From: an uncultured Pelagibacteraceae bacterium | GTDB lineage: Bacteria; Pseudomonadota; Alphaproteobacteria; Pelagibacterales; Pelagibacteraceae | Length of the DNA: 59,286 bases | NCBI GenBank assembly: GCA_902531885.1 | Contig: CACAFZ010000003.1 | Coordinates: forward strand, 1-59,286 | Reading direction: 5' to 3' | Shown here: positions 1 through 9,243 of the stretch, one piece after another | Layout: each line of letters starts with the position of its first letter | Position numbering within the stretch: the first letter of the stretch is position 1 | Made by a program: the position numbers and the translations under genes | Notes under the pieces: model-generated | What the model saw: only the letters and a program-made list of their open reading frames with translations | Told to the model about the DNA's origin: nothing | Databases searched by the model: none

Positions 1-518
1 TTAGAATGGTTCCTAATTCCCCTGTAAGAAAAGGATCTTATATTGCAAAGAATGTTGTATTAATGCCATGCTTTGTAAATACGGGTGCATATATTGGATC
101 TGGTACCATGATGGATACATTTTCTAGAGCTGGATCTTGTTGCCAAATTGGAGAAAATTGTCATATATCAGCCGGAAGCGGAGTTGGAGGTGTACTAGAA
201 CCAGCACAAGCTCTACCAACAATTATAGAAGATAATGTTTTTCTTGGAGCAATGTCTGAAGTAGTAGAAGGAGTAATAGTAGGTGAAGGGTCTGTTTTAA
301 GCATGGGTATTTATATTGGGCAATCTACAAAAATTGTTGATAGAAAAACTGGAAATATTACATATGGAAATATACCACCATATTCAGTTGTCGTTCCAGG
401 ATCATTGCCAGATAAAAAAAATTCTGCTGCTCCTTCATTAAATTGTGCAGTTATAATTAAACAAGTTGATGAAAAAACTAGATCAAAAACATCTATTAAC
501 GATTTACTAAGAGAATAA
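1..518 (+). CDS. dapD: Tetrahydrodipicolinate N-succinyltransferase, C-terminal part
   Basis: The open frame runs off the left edge, so only about the last 171 residues are present. The family is about 274 residues long, so roughly the first 100 are missing. The visible part is the hexapeptide-repeat left-handed beta-helix, with the family strings [24 protein letters not shown] and [11 protein letters not shown], and the C-terminal [16 protein letters not shown] segment. DapD transfers succinyl from succinyl-CoA to tetrahydrodipicolinate in the lysine/meso-diaminopimelate pathway in the cytoplasm. It sits 3 bases ahead of dapE, the next-but-one step, so the two are surely co-transcribed. The identity is clear; the internal ATG at position 6 is not the true start. 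Confidence 0.96.
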   Translation, partial: RMVPNSPVRKGSYIAKNVVLMPCFVNTGAYIGSGTMMDTFSRAGSCCQIGENCHISAGSGVGGVLEPAQALPTIIEDNVFLGAMSEVVEGVIVGEGSVLSMGIYIGQSTKIVDRKTGNITYGNIPPYSVVVPGSLPDKKNSAAPSLNCAVIIKQVDEKTRSKTSINDLLRE

Positions 519-521
519 TAA

Positions 522-1673
522 ATGAAAACGTATAACGAATTACAGTTAGCTAAAGAGCTAATTAGATATCCAAGTATTACTCCTATAGATGCTGGCGTAA
601 TGAAATTTTTGGCTAAAAAGTTATCTGCAATAGGCTTTAAGTGTAAAATTTTAGAATTTAAAACAAAAGGCTATAAACCGGTTAAAAATTTATATGCTAG
701 ATTAAATAAATCTGGACCTAATTTTAATTTTGCTGGGCATCTTGATGTAGTTCCTGCAGGAAATAAAAAAAATTGGAGTGTTGATCCATTTAAACCTGCG
801 GTTAAAGGAAAATATTTAATTGGCAGAGGTGCAAATGATATGAAATCTTCAATAGCCTGTTTTGTTACAGCCGTAAGTAAATTTAAAAAAAAAAAATTTA
901 ATGGCTCAATAAGTTTATTAATTACAGGCGATGAAGAAGGCATAGCAATAAATGGTACAAAAAAAGTTGTCGAGTATTTAAAAAGAAAAAAAGAAAAAAT
1001 TGATTTTTGCTTAGTTGGAGAACCAACAAATCAAAATAAATTAGGTGAAATGATGAAAATTGGCAGAAGAGGAAGTATGACTGGACACTTAACTATATAT
1101 GGAGCACAAGGTCATGTTGCATATCCTTCTGATGCAAATAATCCTGCTCCAGTTATAACAGATATACTAAATAAAATTGAAAGTATAAAACTTGATCGTG
1201 GAACAAAAAACTTTCAACCTTCAAATCTTGAAATAGTTAGAATCAATACTAATATTACTGCAGATAATGTTATACCTGCAGAAATTAATGCAGCATTTAA
1301 TATAAGATTTAACGATAAGCATTCATCAGAATCTCTAAAAAAAATGCTGAACAAAATTATTAAAAAAACTTGCGAAAAAAATAAATGTACTTTTAAAATT
1401 TCTTATATGGTATCTGGAGAAGCGTTTATAACAAATCCTAACAAAACAACCTATATGATTCAAAAAGTCATAAAAAAAATAACAAAAATAAAACCTAAAT
1501 TATCGACTACTGGTGGCATTTCTGACGCAAGATTTATTAGAAAAATATCTCCTTGTGTAGAATTTGGATTAGTAGGAAAAACAATGCACAAAATTGATGA
1601 ATCTGTTGCTTTATATGATCTTAAAAAACTTACTCAAATTTATAAAGAAATTTTAGAAAATTATTTTAAGTGA
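522..1673 (+). CDS. dapE: Succinyl-diaminopimelate desuccinylase
   Basis: This M20-family metallopeptidase of 383 residues removes succinate from N-succinyl-LL-diaminopimelate to give LL-diaminopimelate for lysine and peptidoglycan. The di-zinc signature is visible: AGHLDVVP around residues 71-78 (His73, Asp75), GRGANDMKSS with Asp106, and TGDEEG with Glu138/Glu139. The dimerisation (lid) domain lies roughly at 180-295. Length is normal for the family. It follows dapD by 3 bases and overlaps the next gene by 4 bases (GTGA), which suggests translational coupling. A run of 12 A at 885-896 lies inside the gene in frame. Assignment is firm. Confidence 0.97.
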   Translation: MKTYNELQLAKELIRYPSITPIDAGVMKFLAKKLSAIGFKCKILEFKTKGYKPVKNLYARLNKSGPNFNFAGHLDVVPAGNKKNWSVDPFKPAVKGKYLIGRGANDMKSSIACFVTAVSKFKKKKFNGSISLLITGDEEGIAINGTKKVVEYLKRKKEKIDFCLVGEPTNQNKLGEMMKIGRRGSMTGHLTIYGAQGHVAYPSDANNPAPVITDILNKIESIKLDRGTKNFQPSNLEIVRINTNITADNVIPAEINAAFNIRFNDKHSSESLKKMLNKIIKKTCEKNKCTFKISYMVSGEAFITNPNKTTYMIQKVIKKITKIKPKLSTTGGISDARFIRKISPCVEFGLVGKTMHKIDESVALYDLKKLTQIYKEILENYFK

Positions 1674-2596
1674 AAACAGCTATAGTTATATCTGAAACCT
1701 CGTCAAAACATATTACCGGCTTAGGTCATCCTGAAAATGGAGATAGAGTTGATGCAATTATTAATAATTTAAAAAAAAATAAAAAATTAATTTGGAAAAA
1801 ATCAAAAAAATTTAATAATAATTTTATAAATGCTACTCATTCCTCAGAATACGTAAAATATGTAAAAGACTCTTTCCCAAACAAAGGATTAATTTTCTTG
1901 GATGGTGACACTATTGTTTCGCCTGGAAGTAAAGATGCTACTACAGATGCAGTTGGATCTATAATAACAGCAATAGATGGAGTTGAAAAAAAAGAATTTA
2001 AAAATGCATTTTGTGCTGTTAGACCTCCTGGTCACCATGCAGAAAAAAATAAAGCTATGGGTTTTTGTATTTATAATAATGTAGCTGTAGGAGCTAATTA
2101 TTTATTGAATAATTATAACTATAAAAAAGTTGCTATCATTGATTTTGATGTTCATCATGGAAATGGTACTCAAGATATTTTTTATGATAATGAAAAAGTT
2201 TTATACATTTCTACTCATCAATATCCTTATTATCCTGGAAGTGGCAGTTACAATGAAAAGGGGAAACATAATAATATTTTTAATATACCTTTGCCCGCAG
2301 GCACTAACTCTACGCAGTATATGGATGCTTATGAACATGTCTTAAAAAAATTAAAATCATTCAATCCCGAATTTATTTTATTCTCTGCTGGATTTGATGC
2401 TCACAAAAATGATCCCTTGGCACAATTGCAGCTTACTTCTGAGGATTTTTATGAAATAACTAGAAGAACTTTAGTCTATGCTAAAAATCAGTGTGATGGA
2501 AAGGTTGTTTCAATTTTAGAGGGAGGATATGATTTAAACGCTCTATCTGAAAGTTCAGAAGAACATGTAAAAGCACTTTTAGAATTTGCTAAATAG
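1670..2596 (+). CDS. Histone-deacetylase-family amidohydrolase (acetylpolyamine/acetoin-utilisation type)
   Basis: This 308-residue protein has the arginase/deacetylase-fold zinc amidohydrolase signatures. RPPGHHAEKNKAMGFC (118-133) carries the catalytic His pair 122/123. IDFDVHHGNGTQ (157-168) has zinc ligands Asp160 and His162. FSAGFDAHKNDPL (238-250) has zinc ligand Asp243. Bacterial members deacetylate small substrates such as acetylpolyamines; the substrate here cannot be read from sequence. It starts with GTG, overlapping the dapE stop by 4 bases, so it is translated with the lysine genes although no pathway link is known to me. The window also holds a polyamine operon at 38132-41233, which makes a polyamine substrate plausible but unproven. 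Confidence 0.88.
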   Translation: MKTAIVISETSSKHITGLGHPENGDRVDAIINNLKKNKKLIWKKSKKFNNNFINATHSSEYVKYVKDSFPNKGLIFLDGDTIVSPGSKDATTDAVGSIITAIDGVEKKEFKNAFCAVRPPGHHAEKNKAMGFCIYNNVAVGANYLLNNYNYKKVAIIDFDVHHGNGTQDIFYDNEKVLYISTHQYPYYPGSGSYNEKGKHNNIFNIPLPAGTNSTQYMDAYEHVLKKLKSFNPEFILFSAGFDAHKNDPLAQLQLTSEDFYEITRRTLVYAKNQCDGKVVSILEGGYDLNALSESSEEHVKALLEFAK

Positions 2597-2610
2597 TGAT
2601 AATTTAATTT

Positions 2611-3462
2611 ATGGGGATAATTACAGATATTTTTTTACCTTTAGCACTGGCGTTTATAATGTTTTCCTTGGGACTTGGATTAACTGGTGTAGATTTTACA
2701 AGGGTCGCAAAACAACCAAAAGATTTTTTGGTTGGATTAATATGTCAAATAATATTGCTTCCCTTAATAGCTTTTGTATTAGTTAAGTCATGGCCAATAT
2801 CACCAGAACTTGCAATTGGTGTAATGATTATTGCTGCGGCACCTGGAGGCGTAACTTCAAATATACTTACCTCATTTGCAAGAGGCGATGTTGCACTTTC
2901 AATCTCTCTTACAGCAACTATTAGTTTATTAAGTGTTGTAACAGTACCATTTATAGTAGTAACTTCTTTAGCATTGCTAGGATCAGAAAATTTATCCAAA
3001 AATATTTCTTTGGTAAGCATGGCCATAACAATGTTTTTAATTGTCGTTGTTCCAACATTATTTGGAATGATGTTTAGGAAATTTTTATCAAATGCTGCAA
3101 CGAAATTTGAGTCGATCAGTAAAAAAATTTCAGCAGGTTTGTTCGTAATTGTGTTAATTGGAGCTATTCTATCAGAAAAAGATAATATTATTTATTATTT
3201 CTCTGATGCAGGACTAATTACTTTAGTATTAAACATTTTAATGATGACGGTAGCTTTTTATATTGCACAATTGCTAGGTACTGGTGTCGAGCAGAAAAGA
3301 TGCATTTCAATAGAATGTGGCCTACAAAATGGAACTTTAGCTATATTCGTTGGAACTAGTCTTTTTGGTGGTGGAGCATATGTAATACCTGCTGCAACTT
3401 ATAGCTTAATAATGTTTGGTACTTCATTAATTTTTGTATTTCTAATAAGAAAAAATCAATAA
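2611..3462 (+). CDS. Bile acid:sodium symporter family (BASS/SBF) transporter
   Basis: A very hydrophobic protein of 283 residues with about nine to ten membrane segments. It has the family's GLGLTGVDF segment near residue 20 and the AAPGGVTSNILTSFARGD stretch near residues 75-95, which forms the crossed-helix sodium/substrate region in this superfamily. A second conserved region, ECGLQNGTLAIF, lies near 232-243. BASS proteins import organic anions with sodium at the inner membrane; bacterial substrates include pyruvate, pantoate and sulfonates, and cannot be assigned here. It follows the deacetylase-like gene by 14 bases, and its stop overlaps the convergent truA stop by 7 bases. Confidence 0.87.
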   Translation: MGIITDIFLPLALAFIMFSLGLGLTGVDFTRVAKQPKDFLVGLICQIILLPLIAFVLVKSWPISPELAIGVMIIAAAPGGVTSNILTSFARGDVALSISLTATISLLSVVTVPFIVVTSLALLGSENLSKNISLVSMAITMFLIVVVPTLFGMMFRKFLSNAATKFESISKKISAGLFVIVLIGAILSEKDNIIYYFSDAGLITLVLNILMMTVAFYIAQLLGTGVEQKRCISIECGLQNGTLAIFVGTSLFGGGAYVIPAATYSLIMFGTSLIFVFLIRKNQ

Positions 3463-4196
3463 TTTACCTTAGCTAAATATAGTCCTTCAGCTGGTGCGGG
3501 AGGTGCACATGCTTTTCTACTTTTGGAGTTAAAAGCATATTCAAATTTTTTTAAACTCCATTTATTTTCACCAAGATATTTTAAACTACCCACCATTGAT
3601 CTTACTTGATTTCTTAAAAAAGAACTTGACTTAAATTTAATAGAAATTTTGTCATTTATTTTTTTAATTTCTATATTTTTTAGTGTTCTAATCGGGCTTT
3701 TTGAATAACAATTGGAAGCTCTAAATGTAGAAAAATCGTGTGTTCCAAATAATATTTTTGAGCCTTTTTTCATCATTTCAAGATTTAACTTTTTTCTTAT
3801 ATGCCAAGCCTTATTTTTATAAATTGATGGGGGAGCTAACCTGTTAATGATAATATATTCATAAACACGCTCCTTTGCAGAATATCTTGCATGGAAATTT
3901 AAATTTTTTTTTTTTATTTTTATAATTGATATTAACTTTCTATTTAAAAAAAAATTAGCTGATTTAATAAATTTATCATGATTAATTATTTTTTTTTTAC
4001 AATCAAAATGTGCAGATTGTTCCAGTGCATGCACTCCTGTATCAGTTCTTCCAGAACCTATTAGGTTTATTTTTTCCTTCAAAATTTTAGATATTTTTAA
4101 TTGAACTAATTTTTGAACAGTACTTCCTTTTTTTTGAATTTGCCAACCCCTAAAATTAGTTCCTTCATATTCAATTAATACTTGGTATCTATACAT
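3456..4196 (-). CDS. truA: tRNA pseudouridine(38-40) synthase
   Basis: TruA converts uridines 38-40 of the tRNA anticodon arm to pseudouridine. The 246-residue product has the N-terminal YEGTNFRGWQ motif and the catalytic loop GRTDTGVHALEQSAHF with the nucleophile Asp52. The C-terminal region has the expected SFLRNQVRSMVGSL string. Length is normal. It is the last gene of a minus-strand run (def-fmt-truA) and overlaps fmt by 8 bases; the order def, fmt, truA near dapE/dapD is common in Alphaproteobacteria. It converges on the BASS transporter with overlapping stops, leaving no room for an intrinsic terminator. Confidence 0.96.
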   Translation of the reverse strand: MYRYQVLIEYEGTNFRGWQIQKKGSTVQKLVQLKISKILKEKINLIGSGRTDTGVHALEQSAHFDCKKKIINHDKFIKSANFFLNRKLISIIKIKKKNLNFHARYSAKERVYEYIIINRLAPPSIYKNKAWHIRKKLNLEMMKKGSKILFGTHDFSTFRASNCYSKSPIRTLKNIEIKKINDKISIKFKSSSFLRNQVRSMVGSLKYLGENKWSLKKFEYAFNSKSRKACAPPAPAEGLYLAKVNY

Positions 4197-5124
4197 TATT
4201 TAAATCAGTGCCTTTTTTAATTTCTGAGCCAATTATGAATTGATTTATATTTTGAATTTTTTTACCTTCTCGTTGAATTTCTATAATTCTAATCGAGAAA
4301 TCTTTACAACCTATTTCAAAATTATTATTTAAAATTGACCCAGGTTTTCCTTTTGAATTTGAAAATTCTGCTTTTAAAATTTTATAACGTTCTTTTTTAA
4401 ATATAAACCATGCTCCTGGGTAGGGATATAAGCCGTTAATTTTTCCTAGTATTTTTTTTGCACTTTCTTCCCATAAAATTTTTCCTTCTGATTTATCTAT
4501 TTTATTTGCATAGGTTGCTTTTGCGTGATCTTGCTCTTGGAAAGCTGCTTTATTATCAAAAATATCTTCTAAACAATTTAAAATTTTTTTTGAAGCAATA
4601 TTTGCTAACCTGATTGATAATTCATTAGCATTTTCGTTATCTTTAATTTCTGTGCAAAAAATATCATAAATTGGTCCCTCATCTAAATATTCGTTTATTT
4701 TCATAATACTTATCCCCGTTTCTTTATCTTGATTCATAAGGGATCTTTGTATTGGTGCTGCTCCTCTTAATTTTGGAAGTTTGGAAGCATGAATATTAAT
4801 AAATCCATTTTTACTTAGACTTAATAAGTCTTTGGGAATAATCTGGCCATAGGCCACTACAACAACTAAATCTGCATTTAATTTTTTTAAAAATTCTTTT
4901 TCTTGAAAATTATTTTTTAGTGTCACTGGAGTCCTTACTTCATAACTTAGTGTTTCCGAAAAAATATGTATGGGAGATTTATTAACTTTTTGTCCTCTAT
5001 TAGATTTTTTAGGTGGCTGCGTATAAACTACTGATACTGGAAATCCATTTTGATATAAAGACTTTAAAATTGGCACAGCAAAATTCGAGGTGCCCATAAA
5101 AACTATTTTTTTGTTCATTATCAA
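4189..5124 (-). CDS. fmt: Methionyl-tRNA formyltransferase
   Basis: Fmt formylates initiator Met-tRNA using 10-formyltetrahydrofolate. The 311-residue protein has the N-terminal IVFMGTSNFAVPIL motif, the catalytic region NIHASKLPKLRGAAPIQ (Asn110, His112) and Asp148 in EYLDEGPI, followed by the C-terminal beta-barrel tRNA-binding domain. It pairs functionally with the adjacent peptide deformylase, which removes the formyl group. The chosen ATG overlaps the def stop as ATGA; a second in-frame ATG two codons in (5118) would suit the family N-terminus equally well. Assignment is firm. Confidence 0.96.
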   Translation of the reverse strand: MIMNKKIVFMGTSNFAVPILKSLYQNGFPVSVVYTQPPKKSNRGQKVNKSPIHIFSETLSYEVRTPVTLKNNFQEKEFLKKLNADLVVVVAYGQIIPKDLLSLSKNGFINIHASKLPKLRGAAPIQRSLMNQDKETGISIMKINEYLDEGPIYDIFCTEIKDNENANELSIRLANIASKKILNCLEDIFDNKAAFQEQDHAKATYANKIDKSEGKILWEESAKKILGKINGLYPYPGAWFIFKKERYKILKAEFSNSKGKPGSILNNNFEIGCKDFSIRIIEIQREGKKIQNINQFIIGSEIKKGTDLNNV

Positions 5125-5645
5125 ACAACTATTCTATCCACTTTATCTTTCTGCTTAGACAGTTTTTTAATAATCATTGATTTCTTAAGTTTTGATAAAT
5201 AATCTATAAATAATATTCCTTCCAAATGATCCATTTCATGTTGAATACAAGTTGCTAACAAACCTTTGGTTTTTAAAATTTTTTTTTCACCATTAAAGTC
5301 TAAATACTCAACTATGCACTCGCTAGGTCTGTCAATCTCTGCAAACTGATTTGGAACTGATAAACATCCTTCTTCGTAAGTTGATAATTTCAAATTTTTA
5401 TTTTTAATAACTGGATTCACAAAAAACATTGGTGATTTCTTATTTTCTTCTTTAGAAATATCTAGAACTATTATTCTTTTTGGAACACCTACTTGAATAG
5501 CTGCAAGACCTATTCCCTTAGCATGATACATTGTTTCCAACATATCTTTCATTAATACTTGTTCTTCTTTGCCTACATTTTCTACTGGTTTGGAAATCTG
5601 TCTTAAAATTTTGTTAGGTTCTGTCAAAATAGTTTTTATTGTCAT
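5121..5645 (-). CDS. def: Peptide deformylase
   Basis: This metalloenzyme of 174 residues removes the N-formyl group from nascent proteins. All three family motifs are intact: GIGLAAIQVG (44-53), EGCLSVP with metal ligand Cys94, and QHEMDHLEG with His136, Glu137 and His140. It is the first gene of the def-fmt-truA run and lies 20 bases downstream of the unknown secreted-protein gene on the same strand. Nothing unusual is seen. Confidence 0.97.
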   Translation of the reverse strand: MTIKTILTEPNKILRQISKPVENVGKEEQVLMKDMLETMYHAKGIGLAAIQVGVPKRIIVLDISKEENKKSPMFFVNPVIKNKNLKLSTYEEGCLSVPNQFAEIDRPSECIVEYLDFNGEKKILKTKGLLATCIQHEMDHLEGILFIDYLSKLKKSMIIKKLSKQKDKVDRIVV

Positions 5646-5665
5646 AAAATCGATTTATATAAAAT

Positions 5666-7438
5666 TTAAACTTTTAAAGGAAGAACTTTTAATAAAATTT
5701 TGTCTCTTATGGGATCTAAATTTATTTGGTTTAATGCACTTATAATAAAATACAGTGTTTCAGTTCCAAGATCAGTTAATTTATCTTCGCCAATTATTTC
5801 TACTAATCTCAACAAAAACAATCCTGACTCATTTTTGTTTATCATTATTTGCATATCGTATGGTATATCAGGTTCATTTGTTTCATACATTTCTCGATAT
5901 TTTTTTTCAATTTCAACACCGTCAGATTCAAGTGACTCCAATAATATAATATCTTTCGTAGTAAAATAATATTTCTTATTTTTTTTCATTTTTTTTAAAA
6001 GATCATTAGTTTCTTTTTGTACTTTATTTATTTCTTGATCATCAGTAAAATATTTTAAAAGTTTAGATTGATGTATTATTTTATTATTAAAACTTATTTT
6101 AAATTCTTGCTTTTTATGAGCTATTAAATTTTTTTCATAAAATGTAGAATAATTCGAGGGCACTTCTTCAGATTTAATACTCTTAAGTATTTTAGATAAT
6201 TCTTCATTAAAAGCATTTTCTATTTGATCATCCATAAATAATCTTTTTAATTTTGAAGATAAAAATAACTTTTCTTCAGTGTCACTAGTTAGTAATAATT
6301 TTTGATAAATTAAAGCTCTGCTTTCGTAAGAAGGTAGTAATTTGTATGAATCTTTTGCATTCAACAATTGATCAATTCCAAACTGAAATCTTTTATAAAG
6401 ATTTAAAAGATCTTTTTCTTTATAATTTTTTTCATGTGTGGCTTTTTCTATTAATTTTATTTTTTCAATATTTTCTAAATCAATCGCGGTTGTTTTTTCA
6501 AGTAAATTTGATGCTGAAAGATATTTCCATATTATCTTAGGTGTATTTTCATTGGGAATATAAGAAAAATCTTTGTTTAGTCTATGAGATAAATGAAATT
6601 CCAAAATATTTTTTTCAGATATTTCTTTATTATTTTTTGAACTGTATCCCATTAGTAGATTAAATTTGTTTTCAAAAAATTCATCCTTAAATCCCAACTC
6701 TTTCTTCAAATCAAAAATTAGTTGTGCTTGATTTTTTTTGTTCGAATTATACAAACAATAAATTTCAAATTTTGAAATATATTCGTCAGAATAATTATTT
6801 ACTATATCAAATATATTACATGCACTTTCAAGATCTGCCGAGGATAAGTTTTGATTTAGATAATAACTAATTAATAAATCATTATTTTTTAGATCTTTGT
6901 TTTTACTTAAATATAATTTTATTAAATTTAAATCTTCCGAATTAATTAAATAATTTATTTTGAATTCTAAAAATTCATTTGAAGTTATGTTTTTATTTGG
7001 AAAATAAGAATTAGTAAGTAGTGCAACATTTAAAATTTCTTTTGAGTCCTCTGATATATTTTTTTGATCAATTTTTTCTAATATTGATTTTATTATTTTT
7101 CCATTAGAATTTGACCACATATCGAGAGATAGATTAAATTCCTCTGGATCAAATATGCCTGCTAGTTTTACTTCTTCTACTCCCGCTGGTTCTTCTTTAA
7201 TAATTTTAACATCATTATTTTTAATGGATTGCATTTCATAAATAGATTCATTGTTGCTATCTGTGTCTATGATTTTATCACTACTTTGTTCTAACTTTTT
7301 ATTTTCTTTATCAATCTTCCAAATATCAACTGCATCTTCTGCAATGGAATTTTGGCAAAATAAATTAAGCAGTATAAAAAAAAATATATTTTGCTTATTT
7401 AACGATTCTAAGATTTTCATTAGGGATGATTTTTTCAA
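5666..7438 (-). CDS. Large secreted protein of unknown function
   Basis: I do not recognise this 590-residue protein. It begins with a likely Sec signal peptide: a basic start, a hydrophobic stretch around residues 18-30, and cleavage plausible after SIA near residue 34. An in-frame ATG at 7420 (residue 7) gives a more typical signal peptide. The remainder is rich in Asn, Lys, Glu, Ser and Leu and looks mainly alpha-helical, like a solenoid, with no transmembrane segment after the signal. It is probably periplasmic. Its start overlaps the small membrane-protein gene upstream by 44 bases (26 if the inner ATG is used), so the two are probably translated together. I see no catalytic motif. Confidence 0.75.
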   Translation of the reverse strand: MKKSSLMKILESLNKQNIFFFILLNLFCQNSIAEDAVDIWKIDKENKKLEQSSDKIIDTDSNNESIYEMQSIKNNDVKIIKEEPAGVEEVKLAGIFDPEEFNLSLDMWSNSNGKIIKSILEKIDQKNISEDSKEILNVALLTNSYFPNKNITSNEFLEFKINYLINSEDLNLIKLYLSKNKDLKNNDLLISYYLNQNLSSADLESACNIFDIVNNYSDEYISKFEIYCLYNSNKKNQAQLIFDLKKELGFKDEFFENKFNLLMGYSSKNNKEISEKNILEFHLSHRLNKDFSYIPNENTPKIIWKYLSASNLLEKTTAIDLENIEKIKLIEKATHEKNYKEKDLLNLYKRFQFGIDQLLNAKDSYKLLPSYESRALIYQKLLLTSDTEEKLFLSSKLKRLFMDDQIENAFNEELSKILKSIKSEEVPSNYSTFYEKNLIAHKKQEFKISFNNKIIHQSKLLKYFTDDQEINKVQKETNDLLKKMKKNKKYYFTTKDIILLESLESDGVEIEKKYREMYETNEPDIPYDMQIMINKNESGLFLLRLVEIIGEDKLTDLGTETLYFIISALNQINLDPIRDKILLKVLPLKV

Positions 7439-7580
7439 TTTTTTTATTTGGCGCTGGAAAATCTATCTTATCTATTAAAATTATTCCTATGAAAAGAACT
7501 ATACTTAAAAGAATTAATTTTATAAGAATTTTTCCTAAACCTGTTAAGGGGCCAGACCTTGTTTTTTTATAAAATTGCAT
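7395..7580 (-). CDS. Small single-span membrane protein, unknown function
   Basis: A 61-residue protein with a basic N-terminus (YKKTRSGPLTGLGK), one strongly hydrophobic membrane segment at about residues 20-36 (LIKLILLSIVLFIGIIL), and a polar Asn/Lys/Glu-rich tail likely in the periplasm. The coding potential is supported by this clear membrane-protein organisation, by filling the gap between aroK and the secreted-protein gene exactly, and by the 44-base overlap with that gene, which suggests translational coupling. It may act with the secreted protein at the inner membrane. No family is recognised. Confidence 0.68.
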   Translation of the reverse strand: MQFYKKTRSGPLTGLGKILIKLILLSIVLFIGIILIDKIDFPAPNKKIEKIIPNENLRIVK

Positions 7581-7637
7581 ATATTCTTAGATAATTTCAA
7601 ATTAAGACATATTTGTGTTTTTTCAATATAGAAACTT

Positions 7638-8150
7638 ATGAAATCGTATAAAAATTTAGTTTTAATAGGCATGATGGGTTCAGGAAAATCTACAATAGGA
7701 TTCCTATTGTCTAAAAAAATAAACTTAGAATTTATAGATATCGATAATTATATAGAAAACGAAGAAGGAATGAAGATTCATGAGATTTTTGAGAAAAAAG
7801 GAGAAAAATACTTCAGAAAAATAGAGCTCAATAAAACATTAAAGATTCTTGATAAAAAAAATATCATAATATCCCTTGGCGGTGGAGGATTTATCAATGA
7901 TATTGTAAGAAAAAAAATTTTGTCTAACCATGTTTCTGTATGGTTAAATTGGAATACAATAACAATAAAAAAGAGAATAAAAAACAGCAAAAAAAGACCC
8001 CTGGCTATAAAACTTACTGAAAGTCAAATTAATAAAATGATTTTAGAAAGATCAAAAAAATACTCTTTAGCAAAATACAAAATAGACTGTGAAAATCTTT
8101 CCAAAGATGAGATAGTAAAAAAAATAAAAAATTTATATGAAAATTATTAA
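7638..8150 (+). CDS. aroK: Shikimate kinase
   Basis: AroK phosphorylates shikimate with ATP in aromatic amino acid synthesis. The 170-residue protein has the P-loop GMMGSGKST near residues 11-19, the shikimate-binding IDIDNYIE around 33-40, the GGGGF motif near 80-84 and the lid arginine region KKRPLA near 119. It overlaps aroB by 14 bases, the usual kinase/synthase pairing. It is transcribed divergently from the small membrane-protein gene with 57 bases between. Confidence 0.95.
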   Translation: MKSYKNLVLIGMMGSGKSTIGFLLSKKINLEFIDIDNYIENEEGMKIHEIFEKKGEKYFRKIELNKTLKILDKKNIIISLGGGGFINDIVRKKILSNHVSVWLNWNTITIKKRIKNSKKRPLAIKLTESQINKMILERSKKYSLAKYKIDCENLSKDEIVKKIKNLYENY

Positions 8151-9243
8151 GTTACCAATAAAAACTAATTCAAAAAAGTACAATATCTTCCTGGGTTCAA
8201 ATATAATAAATAAAATTTCCACAATTTTAAATTCTGAAAAAATTAAATTTAACAAATGTTTAATTGTAATAGATAATAATGTTCCAAAAAAAAAATTTTT
8301 TACTTTGAAAAAAAAAATTAAATGTAAAGAAAAATTTTTATTTTTTTTTAATGCCAGCGAAAAAAACAAAAGTCAAATAACAGTTAATAAAATTTTAGAA
8401 ATGCTTTTAAAAAAAAATTTTAGCAGAAGTGATTGTATAATATCTTTAGGTGGAGGAATAACGGGCGATATTTCTGGTTTTGCAGCAAGTATTTATAAAA
8501 GAGGAATAAAATTTATAAATATACCTAGCACCTTGTTGGCGCAGGTTGATTCTTCTATTGGTGGCAAAACTGGAATAAATAATAATTTTGGAAAGAATTT
8601 AATTGGATCTTTCTATCAGCCCGATTTAGTTATTTCGGATACTTCATTATTAAAATCTTTACCGAAAAGAGAAATTATTTGTGGATATGGAGAAATATTA
8701 AAACATGCATTAATTTCAAGTATTAAAAATTTCAATTTTTTGAATATTAACAAAATCAAAATATTAAATTTAACTAGTCCATTTATAGAAAAGGCAATTA
8801 TAGACAGCTGTAAAATAAAAAAACATGTAGTTGAAAGTGATGAAAAAGAAAGAAACTACAGAAAAATTTTAAATTTTGGTCATACTTTTGCGCACGCATA
8901 TGAAGCTGCAAAAAAATATTCAGTAAAAATTAATCATGGAGAAGCTGTTATTCTTGGAATAATTAGTGCAATAAACTTTAGTCATCAAATTAATATTTTG
9001 TCCAAAAAACAATTATATAGGATTTTAAATCATATTGAATCATTAAATTTTAAAATTGATATTAATAGGTATTTTAAAAAAAAAGATGTAATAAAAATTG
9101 TTAATTTTATGAAAATAGATAAAAAAAATAATTCTTCTAAAATTAATTTAATACTTCTAAAAAAAATTGGCAAACCAATAATTAATTTAAATTATAAAAT
9201 CAATAATGTTGCGTTGTTTCTCAAATCAAGTCTTAATAAATAA
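8137..9243 (+). CDS. aroB: 3-dehydroquinate synthase
   Basis: AroB cyclises DAHP to 3-dehydroquinate using NAD and a metal. The 368-residue protein has the NAD-binding SLGGGITGDISGFAAS stretch near residues 104-119, NIPSTLLAQVDSSIGGKTG (about 128-146), the GEILKHALI active-site segment, and metal ligands in the LNFGHTFAHAYE and NHGEAV motifs. The C-terminal domain is lysine-rich, as elsewhere in this genome. It is coupled to aroK by a 14-base overlap and its end overlaps the convergent bolA by 18 bases. In many related genomes a HlyC/CorC-type gene sits between aroB and bolA; it is absent here. Confidence 0.95.
   Translation: MKIIKLPIKTNSKKYNIFLGSNIINKISTILNSEKIKFNKCLIVIDNNVPKKKFFTLKKKIKCKEKFLFFFNASEKNKSQITVNKILEMLLKKNFSRSDCIISLGGGITGDISGFAASIYKRGIKFINIPSTLLAQVDSSIGGKTGINNNFGKNLIGSFYQPDLVISDTSLLKSLPKREIICGYGEILKHALISSIKNFNFLNINKIKILNLTSPFIEKAIIDSCKIKKHVVESDEKERNYRKILNFGHTFAHAYEAAKKYSVKINHGEAVILGIISAINFSHQINILSKKQLYRILNHIESLNFKIDINRYFKKKDVIKIVNFMKIDKKNNSSKINLILLKKIGKPIINLNYKINNVALFLKSSLNK

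Noticed and set aside
885..896. A12 run in dapE as a frameshift or pseudogene sign
   Set aside because: The frame is intact across it and family motifs continue on both sides; similar runs are common in this genome.
2586..3026. Alternative frames of 60-90 codons overlapping the BASS transporter gene on both strands
   Set aside because: They lie within a clear membrane-protein frame, show no family features and are typical shadows in AT-rich DNA.
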